Shown here one piece after another: positions 44,365 to 52,722 of a stretch of 64,000 bases of DNA. This DNA is from Flavobacterium hiemivividum. Lineage in GTDB: Bacteria; Bacteroidota; Bacteroidia; Flavobacteriales; Flavobacteriaceae. Each line of letters begins with the position of its first letter. Position 1 is the stretch's first letter. The notes under the pieces are model-generated. The model did no database searches. It worked only from the letters and a program-made list of their open reading frames with translations, and was not told the DNA's origin. The position numbers were made by a program, and so were the translations under genes. The stretch spans positions 62,001 to 126,000 of the forward strand of contig NZ_SMFO01000003.1 of assembly GCF_004349145.1 (NCBI RefSeq), given 5' to 3'.

Positions 44365-44742
44365 ATGAACATCACAGGAAGATTGACGAGAGATGCAGAG
44401 GTACGCACAACGTCACAGCAAAAACAAGTAGTAAACTTTTCGGTAGCAATCAACGACAGCTACCGTAACAAACAGGGCGAACGCATAGAACAGACGACCT
44501 ATTTTGATTGCTCCTATTGGATAACGCCCAATGTTGCCAAAATCCTAACAAAAGGCTCGTTGGTGGAATTATCGGGCAGGGTAACTGCAAGAGCGTGGAC
44601 AGGCAATGACGGAGAAGCACACGCAGGACTGAATTTTCACACCTCCCAAATCAAACTGCACGGAGGTGGTAAAAAATTAGAAACTGTACAAGCTACCGTA
44701 GAAACAGCCACTAAAAAAACAGAGGACGACCTCCCATTTTAA
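44365..44742 (+). CDS. ssb: Single-stranded DNA-binding protein
   Basis: 125 residues, an OB fold (MNITGRLTRDAEVRTT, VVNFSVAIND, TTYFDCSYW) and the acidic C-terminal tip DDLPF that recruits partner proteins. Shorter than the chromosomal SSB, as usual for element-borne copies. It heads the co-oriented run that leads to the PRTRC genes, with 35 bases to the next gene. Confidence 0.93.
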   Translation: MNITGRLTRDAEVRTTSQQKQVVNFSVAINDSYRNKQGERIEQTTYFDCSYWITPNVAKILTKGSLVELSGRVTARAWTGNDGEAHAGLNFHTSQIKLHGGGKKLETVQATVETATKKTEDDLPF

Positions 44743-44777
44743 CAACGAGTATTCAAACAATTTTAAATCATTTTATC

Positions 44778-45851
44778 ATGGCACATAATATCAATTTCAA
44801 CGAGAGAACAGGACGTTATTCATTCTTTAGCGTACAACAAAAAGCGTGGCACGGTTTGGGGCAAATCGTAGAGCAATACCCAACAAGCGAGGAAGCTATC
44901 AGACACGCAGGATTAGATTATGAAGTCGTAAAATCTCCTCTATTTACCAAAGGTTCGGGTATTGTCGAAACGGCAAACGGCATTGAGATAGGCAGTAGCG
45001 AATTGGAAGTACCTAACTATTTCGCCAACATACGCACCGATAACAATGTAGTATTAGGTGTAGTTGGTAAGGATTACCACATCGTACAAAACCGTGAAGC
45101 CTTTAATTTCTTTGATGCTATTGTAGGCGGTGGCGAGGGTATTCTGTATGAAACCGCAGGAGCGTTAGGCAACGGAGAGCGCATATTTATCACAGCCAAA
45201 TTGCCCGACTATATCCGTGTAGGTAATGGTGATGATGTAACAGAAAAATACATTTTCCTAACTACTTCGCACGATGGTAGCGGAAGTATCACAGCCGCAT
45301 TTACACCTGTCAGAATTGTTTGCCAAAATACGCTAAATGCTTCGCTACGCAGTATGACCAATGTAGTTCGTATCAAACATACTTCGGGAGCAAAACAACG
45401 TATCGAAAACGCCCATAAAATTATGGGACTGGCGAACACTTTGAGCAACCAATTAGAGGACATTTTTAATGAATGGGCAAGCGTAAAAGTAACAGACCGA
45501 GAAGTAAGAAAGCTAATCCAATTGGCACTTTGCCCGAATAAAGAAACGCTTGACTTAATTAAAAAAGGTGCAGAAGATGAAATTTCAACCTTGTTTAAAA
45601 ACACCGTTGATGATGCTTTTTCTTACGCGATGATAAGCGACACGCAACAAATGGATACTACTAAAGGCACATTGTTCGGAGCGTACAATGCCGTTACAGG
45701 CTATTATCAGAATGTACGCAATTACAAAAATGATGAAGCCAAGTTGCAGAGTATTGTATTGGGTGGTACTGCCCAACTCAAATCACAGAAAGCATTTGAC
45801 TTGTGTACCTCTTTTGCAACGGATGGTGCGGAAATCTTAAACCTTAACTAA
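44778..45851 (+). CDS. DUF932 (phage/plasmid-like) protein
   Basis: 357 residues. The start MAHNINFNERTGRYSFFSV and segments AWHGLGQIVEQYPTSEEA, VVGKDYHIVQNREAFNFFD (each cited in part) and IVCQNTLNASLR are typical of the DUF932/TIGR03299 family carried by phages and plasmids. Its role is not established. It sits between ssb and a YubB-like gene, as in many Bacteroidota elements with PRTRC genes. Confidence 0.88.
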   Translation: MAHNINFNERTGRYSFFSVQQKAWHGLGQIVEQYPTSEEAIRHAGLDYEVVKSPLFTKGSGIVETANGIEIGSSELEVPNYFANIRTDNNVVLGVVGKDYHIVQNREAFNFFDAIVGGGEGILYETAGALGNGERIFITAKLPDYIRVGNGDDVTEKYIFLTTSHDGSGSITAAFTPVRIVCQNTLNASLRSMTNVVRIKHTSGAKQRIENAHKIMGLANTLSNQLEDIFNEWASVKVTDREVRKLIQLALCPNKETLDLIKKGAEDEISTLFKNTVDDAFSYAMISDTQQMDTTKGTLFGAYNAVTGYYQNVRNYKNDEAKLQSIVLGGTAQLKSQKAFDLCTSFATDGAEILNLN

Positions 45852-45903
45852 ATAACCACAGGCTACCGCCTTAATCGGTGGTAGTCTACTAATAACAAAC
45901 ATT

Positions 45904-46380
45904 ATGGCAAATTGGTGTAGTAATACGGTTGTTTTCGAAGGCAAACCCGAAGTAATCGAACAGATACAGAAGCTATTCAAGTTAATGGCAGAACAGGAAC
46001 TAAAAGAAAACGGTGGACAGTTACCCGACTTTATTTCGGAAGACAACGGAGGTTATTTTTTTGCTACCTACCAATACGAAGGTGATACAGACGTATTTCA
46101 ATACGAAACAAAATGGTCGCCTAATATAGAAGTGGTACAAAAAATAGCAGAACACTATAAAGTGGATTTCATACAGGATTATGAGGAATTGGGTTGCTTG
46201 ATATATGGCAGAGCAACATTTGCTGACAAGCTACTCACAGATATTTATTTGGAAGACGAGGATTTTGAAAAATATCAATTTGACCAAGAAACCGATACCT
46301 ATCATTTTGAGGGTAAAAAATACGACAGCGAATGGGAAATATTAGAAACCTTGTTAGAGCAGAAAATAGCCAATCATTAA
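45904..46380 (+). CDS. YubB/DUF1281-like ferredoxin-fold protein
   Basis: 158 residues beginning MANWCSNTVVFEG, the typical opening of the DUF1281/YubB plasmid protein family (ferredoxin-like fold). A GYFFATYQYEGD and TKWSPNIEVVQKIAEHY pattern follows. Function is unknown. Part of the co-oriented run before the PRTRC genes. Confidence 0.78.
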   Translation: MANWCSNTVVFEGKPEVIEQIQKLFKLMAEQELKENGGQLPDFISEDNGGYFFATYQYEGDTDVFQYETKWSPNIEVVQKIAEHYKVDFIQDYEELGCLIYGRATFADKLLTDIYLEDEDFEKYQFDQETDTYHFEGKKYDSEWEILETLLEQKIANH

Positions 46381-46397
46381 CCTTAAAAACAAGAATA

Positions 46398-46733
46398 ATG
46401 GAAACTAGAATAATAGCCACCAAGTTTGTCCGCTATGATGTACCCGAATTGGAAACCCTACAATTTGCAAAGGTTTATCTATTGAGGGAAAAACTGAACA
46501 AAGGCGAAAAAATGAACCGAGCCGAAAAGAATTGGCTTGCAGAAGCAGTAAACCGAAATGCCTATTTCAAAAAAGCAGTTCCCTTGCACGGTTATCGGTT
46601 TGGTTTTGAAGATGTTTTGAAAAACTATGTAGTGAAGCAATACGGCAATTGGGCAGAATACAATGCACCCGACAAGACAAGCCTTAGAAGCATTGTATAT
46701 GGTAGGATTGAACAAATAGCACAAATTAATTAA
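46398..46733 (+). CDS. Hypothetical protein of the element
   Basis: 111 residues from METRIIATKFVRYD; the frame extends upstream into the previous gene, but this ATG is 17 bases after that stop. Rich in charged and aromatic residues (NRAEKNWLAEAVNRNAYFKK, YGRIEQIAQIN), no membrane helix. I do not recognise it. Spacing (10 bases to the next gene) ties it to the operon. Confidence 0.65.
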   Translation: METRIIATKFVRYDVPELETLQFAKVYLLREKLNKGEKMNRAEKNWLAEAVNRNAYFKKAVPLHGYRFGFEDVLKNYVVKQYGNWAEYNAPDKTSLRSIVYGRIEQIAQIN

Positions 46734-46743
46734 TCCAACAGCT

Positions 46744-46938
46744 ATGAAAATAACAGACATAAATGGTTGCCAAATCGAAGTAACAGATTTAAAGGAAGCC
46801 ATAAAAATAGCAAGACGATATAAAGAATATCGCCACGAGGACAGCAATTTTTCGGAGTTTGACAAAAGACAAAAAACCTATTGGTCGGATATGTACGAGA
46901 AACTAAGAGCAATCAAAGCACAATTAACAACATCTTAA
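46744..46938 (+). CDS. Small hypothetical protein of the element
   Basis: 64 residues, MKITDINGCQIEVTDLKEAI to a Lys-rich C-terminus. Predicted alpha/beta, no known motif. It is 10 bases after the previous gene and 11 bases before PRTRC-E, so it belongs to the same transcript. Confidence 0.65.
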   Translation: MKITDINGCQIEVTDLKEAIKIARRYKEYRHEDSNFSEFDKRQKTYWSDMYEKLRAIKAQLTTS

Positions 46939-46949
46939 ATTTTACAGCA

Positions 46950-47561
46950 ATGAATACTAATTTTTTCAATCAGATAGCACAGTTGGACTTTACAGGAGTA
47001 TTACAACTGAACATTTCAAAAGGAGTAGAAAATAACCTAATCGTTTCGGTTATCCTCAACAACGAACAATGCGGAGATAACGCCAAAAACCTAATTCCGC
47101 CACTCACATTTAACGCAACACCCCAAGAGTTTGACGATGGATTTTTTGAGCAGATAACCGCACCCATCAAAACCGTTTCGGGTTTAATGGTGGATATGGA
47201 AAAATTTCTAAAACAATTAGAAGAAGTCAAAAAACAATCGGCTATGGAGAAAGAAAAAGCCGACAAACAGAAGAAAGAACAGGAAGCCAAAGACAAGAAA
47301 TTTAAAGACGGAATGGCAAAGGCGGACGAGTTAGAAAAAGAGGGAAAATTCCGTGAAGCGTGGATGAAAGTACCCGAGATAACGGAGTTTCCCGAAAAAG
47401 CGGACGAGATACGCAAACGTAAAAACGCATTGTCTGACAAGTTTGCAACACCGAGCCTTTTTGGAGCAATGGAAGAAGCAAAACCCGAACTGCAACAAGA
47501 GGAAGAAGTTAGAGTAGATTATCCTACTGATGAAACGGACGAAGAAGAACAAGAGTATTAA
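46950..47561 (+). CDS. PRTRC system protein E
   Basis: 203 residues from MNTNFFNQIAQLDFTGVLQL, the characteristic opening of PRTRC protein E. The N-terminal 90 residues look beta-rich (LNISKGVENNLIVSVIL, LIPPLTFNATPQEFDDGF), followed by a Lys/Glu-rich coiled coil (about 85-135) and a 40-residue acidic, disordered tail ending DEEEQEY. Function is unknown; the coiled coil suggests a partner-binding role. First of the E-C-F-B-ThiF run. Confidence 0.85.
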   Translation: MNTNFFNQIAQLDFTGVLQLNISKGVENNLIVSVILNNEQCGDNAKNLIPPLTFNATPQEFDDGFFEQITAPIKTVSGLMVDMEKFLKQLEEVKKQSAMEKEKADKQKKEQEAKDKKFKDGMAKADELEKEGKFREAWMKVPEITEFPEKADEIRKRKNALSDKFATPSLFGAMEEAKPELQQEEEVRVDYPTDETDEEEQEY

Positions 47562-47579
47562 CCCAAAAAATTAAAAGTC

Positions 47580-47798
47580 ATGTTATTAGCAACGCAATTA
47601 GAACGAGTTTTCATACTCAAAGATAAAGGACAGGACATCAAACTGACTGACCCCGAACCACGTTGGAGCGTGGAAGCCGTAATGAATTTTTACGCAAATA
47701 TATACCCGATTTTGACAACGGCAAAAATATCTGCACCGCAAATAAAAGACGATGCAGTTGAGTACAAATTTGAAAGCATAATGGGTACAAAAGGTTAA
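47580..47798 (+). CDS. PRTRC system protein C, small ubiquitin-like protein
   Basis: 72 residues: MLLATQLERVFILKDKGQDI ... DDAVEYKFESIMGTKG. The size, the beta-hairpin start, the central helix (WSVEAVMNFYANIY) and the strand before the end fit a beta-grasp fold; Pfam places this family with prokaryotic ubiquitin-like proteins (from memory). The chain ends in G-T-K-G with Gly as the last residue and nothing after it, as in mature ubiquitin-like proteins. It lies 18 bases after PRTRC-E and 16 before PRTRC-F. It is the candidate modifier of the cassette. Confidence 0.82.
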   Translation: MLLATQLERVFILKDKGQDIKLTDPEPRWSVEAVMNFYANIYPILTTAKISAPQIKDDAVEYKFESIMGTKG

Positions 47799-47814
47799 AC
47801 CAAAAATAAAAACG

Positions 47815-48990
47815 ATGAATTATGCAACCACATATCCTATCGGGAATTATCAGCATACCCGAACAGAAACGACAACGGCAATTGCATCGACAGCTAAACG
47901 AGTTCGCACAATGGATGCAAAGACCAAAGGACGCAAGCGAAGTGCAGAAAGACAAGCGGAAAGCAGTACCAATAGCGATGTTGCCAATGGTTTTCTAAAG
48001 TCGGTATTCCTGCCTAAACTGAAAACGGAACAATCCGTACAGGCTTGTAATGAAACCGCAAAAACAGAGCGGAATTTTTATCAATCCCTTTCCAACCTTG
48101 CAGAGCATTACAGTATTGAACCAATGCAAACACAAATTTATGGCTATCCCTACAATATAGCTTTGGCGATGTGGGATATAGAAACCAAGTTAAAACGCAC
48201 TCATTTAAATTGGAATAGTTTACAATTGGTACAGGATAGTAAGAAAACCTTTTTTGTAAGTGAGGAACGGTATGATACAAGAACGACTTTATATTATATC
48301 CCCATTGTTCCGCTCTTTAAAATGCTCAATGACCCGAAGCACAAAAAGACCGCTCAATTATTGGTTTCGGTTTGCAGTTACCTGTATCACATTGCCGACA
48401 TACCCTATTACAGACAAGAAAATAGCTATCTGTATTGGATGTATGAAATGATGAATGATTGGGTAGAACAGGATGATGAAACGGACGAAACAGAGAGATA
48501 CAAAAGCGAGTTAAGCCAAGCCGAACAAATTGGCGACAAAATAGAACAGAAACTATTCAACCGTATCAATTTACAACTATTTAAACAGCATTTAAACAAC
48601 TTTAAAAGCCTTGATGAATTTGACCAAGAATGTTGGCAATTGGCTTGTAAAGTTTTTGAACTTTTTACGGAATATCCAAAAACAAGTATTTTCAAAAACG
48701 CACCCATTTCCGAACAAGACCCTTACAATGATGATTATGACAATGAAACCATTGGAATGGAAAAGTACATTTCATTTGTAGCAGATACCAAAGGTTGGCT
48801 GTATGAAAATCTTTCGGATAGCATTAACAATGAATTTAATGAGTACGGAGCAATGGCAGAACCCACCATTAGCAAACACTTTGACGGAAGTGAAATAACC
48901 GCAACCAACCTTGATTTTGAGAACCGCTTGTTTCCGTTACTGAACCATTTATGCGGTTTATTAGATGAATATAAAATGACGACAAAATGA
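47815..48990 (+). CDS. PRTRC system protein F
   Basis: 391 residues. A basic, low-complexity N-terminus (about 1-60), then a mostly helical body (QSLSNLAEHYSIEP, FKMLNDPKHKKTAQLL, YLYWMYEMMNDWVEQDDE) and conserved-looking MEKYISFVADTKGWLYENL and FENRLFPLLNHLCGLLDEY segments near the end. It matches the Bacteroidota form of PRTRC protein F in order and size. No enzymatic motif is seen. Its stop codon overlaps the start of PRTRC-B (ATGA). Confidence 0.82.
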   Translation: MNYATTYPIGNYQHTRTETTTAIASTAKRVRTMDAKTKGRKRSAERQAESSTNSDVANGFLKSVFLPKLKTEQSVQACNETAKTERNFYQSLSNLAEHYSIEPMQTQIYGYPYNIALAMWDIETKLKRTHLNWNSLQLVQDSKKTFFVSEERYDTRTTLYYIPIVPLFKMLNDPKHKKTAQLLVSVCSYLYHIADIPYYRQENSYLYWMYEMMNDWVEQDDETDETERYKSELSQAEQIGDKIEQKLFNRINLQLFKQHLNNFKSLDEFDQECWQLACKVFELFTEYPKTSIFKNAPISEQDPYNDDYDNETIGMEKYISFVADTKGWLYENLSDSINNEFNEYGAMAEPTISKHFDGSEITATNLDFENRLFPLLNHLCGLLDEYKMTTK

Positions 48991-49709
48991 ACAATTTAAA
49001 CGACATCACCGAGAATTTTGGAACATTATATTTTCCAAAATCTGCTTTGGTTTTTTATGAAACCAAAGGTATAAATATAGATATGTATGTGGAGCATTTT
49101 GATATGGATAGAAACGGAAACCCTATCAATGCACATCCTTTGACCGTAAAAGAAGCCAATGTATTGGCAAAATCATTACATACCGATGAAGAAAAGAACA
49201 AAGCCTTTTTAAAGCCAAAGAGAATTTTGTCTACCAACATTTTACACATCAATCCGAGTGAAAAAGGTACAGTACTTTGGTACACCAAAGCACAGCAAAG
49301 ACAACTGTATTTTGTAAATGGTTTGGGCATTCCCAACGGCAAGGCTAAAGTACCGCCAATGCTTTGGTTTGCAAATAAAAATAGCCTTTCAATATTTGCT
49401 TTGTCAAGCGATAGAAGACCCATAGAAAAAACGCCTTTGCATTACGCTCCATTTTTCAATGTGTACGAAAATGGCAACGTATGTATGGGAACAGTAAATA
49501 TTGATATTCAAAATTCGGCTTCGGTGGAAGAATTTATACAAGCGTGGGAAAGCTATTTTTTCAACAGTTATTTCAGCCATTTATTGGGGAATTACAATCC
49601 GATAAAAGGAAATTGTGTAACCATTTGGAAAGACCTAATTGGTACAGACACCCCCTTTCCAAAAGAAGTATTGAAACCAAATAACAAAACACTTAAAAAC
49701 CTATTGTGA
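48987..49709 (+). CDS. PRTRC system protein B, E2-like fold
   Basis: 240 residues. The core LHYAPFFNVYENGNVCMGTV (151-170) matches the active-site stretch of E2 ubiquitin-conjugating enzymes (for example HPNVYPSGTVCL in UBC9): N158 and C166 are 8 apart, exactly as N85 and C93 in UBC9. The ending (SVEEFIQAWESYFFNSYFSHLLGN) is helical, as in E2 enzymes. The family is linked with E2-like proteins (Prok-E2_D, from memory). It overlaps PRTRC-F at its start and the ThiF gene at its end, so the three should be made in step. Confidence 0.82.
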   Translation: MNNLNDITENFGTLYFPKSALVFYETKGINIDMYVEHFDMDRNGNPINAHPLTVKEANVLAKSLHTDEEKNKAFLKPKRILSTNILHINPSEKGTVLWYTKAQQRQLYFVNGLGIPNGKAKVPPMLWFANKNSLSIFALSSDRRPIEKTPLHYAPFFNVYENGNVCMGTVNIDIQNSASVEEFIQAWESYFFNSYFSHLLGNYNPIKGNCVTIWKDLIGTDTPFPKEVLKPNNKTLKNLL

Positions 49710-50515
49710 TGAATACAGCTAAACAAAAAATACATTTTACAGACAGAGATTTAATCAATCCTACCAATCCGATTTTGATAAATGTAATCGGTGCAGGTGG
49801 AACAGGTTCAAAGGTTTTGACCGCCTTAATGGAAATGAACCACAGTTTAACTGAGTTGGGACACGCAGGACTACAAATCCGCCTTTGGGATGATGATGTA
49901 ATTACCCAAGCAAATTTGGGCAGACAGCGTTTTGCAGAATGTGAAATTGGATTGTACAAATCCGTTGCACTAATTAACAGAGCCAACCGATTTTCGGGAA
50001 CAAATTGGAAAGCCGAAACGGTAAAATTTGAAAAAGACCGTTTGGATAAATTGCCCGAAAATGCAGGAGCAAGTATTTATATTTCTTGCGTGGACAGCGT
50101 AAAAGCAAGGTTTGGGATTGCGGATATTTTGAATATTCTGAACAACGGTAAAGCCTATTCCAACCGCCCACGTTATTGGTTAGATTTCGGTAACAGCCAG
50201 CACACAGGACAAGTGCTACTATCTACAATAGGAAGAATTAAACAACCCAATTCCGAGAAATACGAAACGGTGGCAAGCCTGCCATTTATTACTGATGAAT
50301 TTGGCGAACTTTTAAAACAGTCTGAAGAGCAGGACGACACGCCAAGTTGCAGTTTAGCTGAAGCATTAGAAAAGCAGGATTTATTTATTAATTCGTCATT
50401 GGTACAAATGGGTTGTTCTTTGCTTTGGGGCTTGTTCCGCAATGGAATGACGGAATACAGAGGATTTTTTCATAATCTGAAAGATTTTAATACCCACCCG
50501 ATAAAAGTCACCTGA
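49709..50515 (+). CDS. PRTRC system ThiF/E1-like adenylyltransferase
   Basis: 268 residues from the ATG that overlaps the stop codon of PRTRC-B by one base. Rossmann-type ATP site GAGGTGSK (28-35), acidic DDD (61-63), NLGRQRF (69-75, the E1 Asn and Arg), K84 and D129 in SCVDS: the full set used to adenylate the C-terminal Gly of ubiquitin-like proteins. C214 in TPSCSL sits where E1/ThiF/MoeB enzymes often carry the thioester or persulfide Cys. Last gene of the cassette; two hairpins follow. Confidence 0.9.
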   Translation: MNTAKQKIHFTDRDLINPTNPILINVIGAGGTGSKVLTALMEMNHSLTELGHAGLQIRLWDDDVITQANLGRQRFAECEIGLYKSVALINRANRFSGTNWKAETVKFEKDRLDKLPENAGASIYISCVDSVKARFGIADILNILNNGKAYSNRPRYWLDFGNSQHTGQVLLSTIGRIKQPNSEKYETVASLPFITDEFGELLKQSEEQDDTPSCSLAEALEKQDLFINSSLVQMGCSLLWGLFRNGMTEYRGFFHNLKDFNTHPIKVT

Positions 50516-50577
50516 CCCGAAAAATCGGGTGGCAAAAATGCAATTCCTCGCTACGGTCGGAAACGCATTTTTGCATT
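50514..50577 (+). terminator. Two hairpins after the PRTRC cassette
   Basis: ACCCGA-AAAA-TCGGGT (50517-50532) is followed by TGCAAAAATG-like arms pairing with CATTTTTGCA (about 50532-50577). They lie directly after the ThiF stop codon and probably end the transcript. Confidence 0.65.
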
Positions 50578-50662
50578 TGATTAGTTGCAACCACTTTGCC
50601 AAAAATCTTCCATTTCATTCTTTCATTTCCCTATTTTTCCCAAACAGGTTGCGAGATATTTT

Positions 50663-50734
50663 AGTGGGATATTCATTATCCCATTTTTGCTTTTAGCAAA
50701 CTTCTTTTCTTTTCACATCTGCGACCAAAGAAAA
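50663..50734 (+). repeat. GGGATATTCATTATCCC repeat, interrupted copy (left half)
   Basis: TGGGATA-TTCAT-TATCCCA hairpin followed by ACTTCTTTTCTTT.CACATC.GCGACCAAAGAAA. The match to the intact copy at 54726-54824 stops at about 50734; its continuation AAGCAAAAGAACGTCGC appears alone at 53987. Confidence 0.75.
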
Positions 50735-50781
50735 GATTCTGTGTTGTAAAACAAATTTTTTTAGTTTTATTTCGTGTTAAA

Positions 50782-50812
50782 TTGTGTACAATAACTATAA
50801 ATTGTACTTTTG
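50782..50812 (+). promoter_or_regulatory. sulP promoter
   Basis: TTG at 50782-50784 and TACTTTTG at 50805-50812, spacer 20, fit the Bacteroidota pattern. The transcript would have a leader of about 170 bases. Confidence 0.6.
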
Positions 50813-50987
50813 CACCACTCAATGAAAAGAACAGTACAAATATCATCCCAAGTTACTCCGCCTTGATCTTAGGCTAACTGTTATATTTCCCAATTTTAAT
50901 TTATTGGTTTCTCTGTCGTACCCGAAGGTTTTACTTGCGTGTACCTACTTTTCTATTTACATTTTACAACTTTAAACATAAATCTTT

Positions 50988-52523
50988 ATGCAGAAAATTA
51001 TCAATTTGTTTGATTTCAAACAGAAAATTAATTACAAAAATGAAATTCTTGCGGGTCTTGCAGTGGCTATGACCATGATACCTGAGTCTTTATCCTTTGC
51101 TATTCTGGCAGGGCTTTCGCCTTTGACAGGGCTTTATGCAGCGTTTTTAATGGGCATTGTTACTGCAATCTTGGGAGGCAGACCCGGAATGGTTTCCGGA
51201 GGTGCTGGAGCAACGGTAGTCGTACTTATTGCACTGGCTGCATCACATGGTGTGGAATATCTTTTTGCTGCGGTTATATTAGCAGGTCTACTGCAATTTT
51301 CAGTAGGAATTTTTAAACTGGGTAAATTTGTCCGCTTGATTCCACAACCGGTAATGTATGGTTTCTTAAACGGTCTTGCAGTAATCATTTTTATGGCACA
51401 GGTAGCTCAATTTAAAGTTGTTGAAAACGGGATAGAAGGTTGGATGCAGGGACCGGCGCTTTATCTAATGGCTGGATTGACATTATTAACTATAGCTATC
51501 GTATTTATATTGCCAAAATTTACAAAGGCGGTTCCAGCATCTTTAGTAGCAATAATAGTTGTCTTTGGTATTGTATATTTTTTCGGCATTGATACTAAAA
51601 AAGTAATTGATATCGCCTCTGTAGGAGGTTCTTTACCTTCATTTCATATCCCTGCTATTCCTTTTAGTCTGGAAACATTGAAAATTATTTTCCCTTATGC
51701 CTTGGTAATGGCAGGAGTTGGATTGATTGAAAGTCTGTTAACGCTTAATATGGTTGATGAAATAACCAGCACAAAAGGACAATCTAACCGTGAGGCTGCC
51801 GCACAGGGCATAGCCAATATCACCAACGGTTTCTTCGGAGGAATGGGTGGATGTGCAATGGTTGCTCAGACTTTAGTGAATATCGGAGCTGGAGGAAGAG
51901 CCAGACTTTCTGCAATAGTTGCCGCTATAGCAATCTTATTGATCATTCTGGTTGCAGGTCCTGTAATCGAGCAAATTCCAATGGCGGCATTAGTCGGGGT
52001 AATGATGATGGTAGCTATAGGCACATTTGAGTGGGTCAGCTTTCGAATTATTAATAAAATGCCTCGACACGACATTTTTATTGGTATGCTGGTAGCAGTT
52101 ATAACTGTACTATTACACAACTTAGCTTTAGCCGTTTTGATAGGTGTAGTTATTTCAGCTCTTGTATTTGCCTGGGAAAGTGCCAAACGAATACGTGCAA
52201 GAAAGTATGTAGATGAAGATGGTGTAAAGCATTACGAAATTTTTGGCCCGCTGTTCTTTGGCTCAGCTATGGCATTTACAGAAAAATTTGATGTTGTAAA
52301 CGATCCCGATGAGGTGATAATAGATTTCAAGGAAAGCAAAGTTGTAGATATGTCCGCAATTGAAGCCTTGAATAAAATTACAGAGAAGTATCACAAGGAA
52401 GGTAAAAAATTACATTTACGTCATTTAAGCCAAGATTGCAGACAGTTACTGAAAAATGCTGAAACAGTTATAGATGTGAATATTATAGAAGATCCTACCT
52501 ACAAAGTAATGACTAATAAGTAA
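50988..52523 (+). CDS. SulP family inorganic anion transporter with STAS domain
   Basis: 511 residues: 10-12 membrane helices (first 400 residues, with the AVAMTMIPESLSFAILAGLSP signature at about 25-45) and a C-terminal STAS domain (about 420-505, VIIDFKESKVVDMSAIEAL, each cited in part). SulP proteins carry sulfate, bicarbonate or similar anions across the inner membrane. It lies between the PRTRC block and an IS110 element, within a segment that interrupts a repeat, so it is probably cargo. Substrate unknown. Confidence 0.92.
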   Translation: MQKIINLFDFKQKINYKNEILAGLAVAMTMIPESLSFAILAGLSPLTGLYAAFLMGIVTAILGGRPGMVSGGAGATVVVLIALAASHGVEYLFAAVILAGLLQFSVGIFKLGKFVRLIPQPVMYGFLNGLAVIIFMAQVAQFKVVENGIEGWMQGPALYLMAGLTLLTIAIVFILPKFTKAVPASLVAIIVVFGIVYFFGIDTKKVIDIASVGGSLPSFHIPAIPFSLETLKIIFPYALVMAGVGLIESLLTLNMVDEITSTKGQSNREAAAQGIANITNGFFGGMGGCAMVAQTLVNIGAGGRARLSAIVAAIAILLIILVAGPVIEQIPMAALVGVMMMVAIGTFEWVSFRIINKMPRHDIFIGMLVAVITVLLHNLALAVLIGVVISALVFAWESAKRIRARKYVDEDGVKHYEIFGPLFFGSAMAFTEKFDVVNDPDEVIIDFKESKVVDMSAIEALNKITEKYHKEGKKLHLRHLSQDCRQLLKNAETVIDVNIIEDPTYKVMTNK

Positions 52524-52541
52524 CATTGGTATAATTAAGTC

Positions 52542-52590
52542 TACATCGAAAGCTATCAGATTTTTTTCTATAGTTTTCGATGTTTTTTTA
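52542..52590 (+). terminator. Rho-independent terminator of sulP
   Basis: ACATCGAAAGCTAT pairs with ATAGTTTTCGATGT (one mismatch) around a T-rich loop and is followed by T7. Confidence 0.8.
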
Positions 52591-52722
52591 TGAATTTAAG
52601 CCTTTTACTTTTATACTGAGGTTAAATACTAGATTTGAATAAACGCAAAAATGGTTCGGAGGTTATAAGCTAAAGCTAGCCTCTAAAATAAATTATCGGT
52701 AAAGAATTAAGCTTCCCCTTGT

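Larger units (their letters stand above)
50578..50987. other. Gene-free stretch and sulP leader
   Basis: About 410 bases. It holds a partial copy of the GGGATATTCATTATCCC repeat (50663-50734), the sulP promoter and a leader of about 175 bases for sulP. No gene was seen. Confidence 0.6.

Noticed and set aside
50813..50987. Known riboswitch in the sulP leader
   Set aside because: The leader is long enough, but I could not find the conserved core of any riboswitch class I know.
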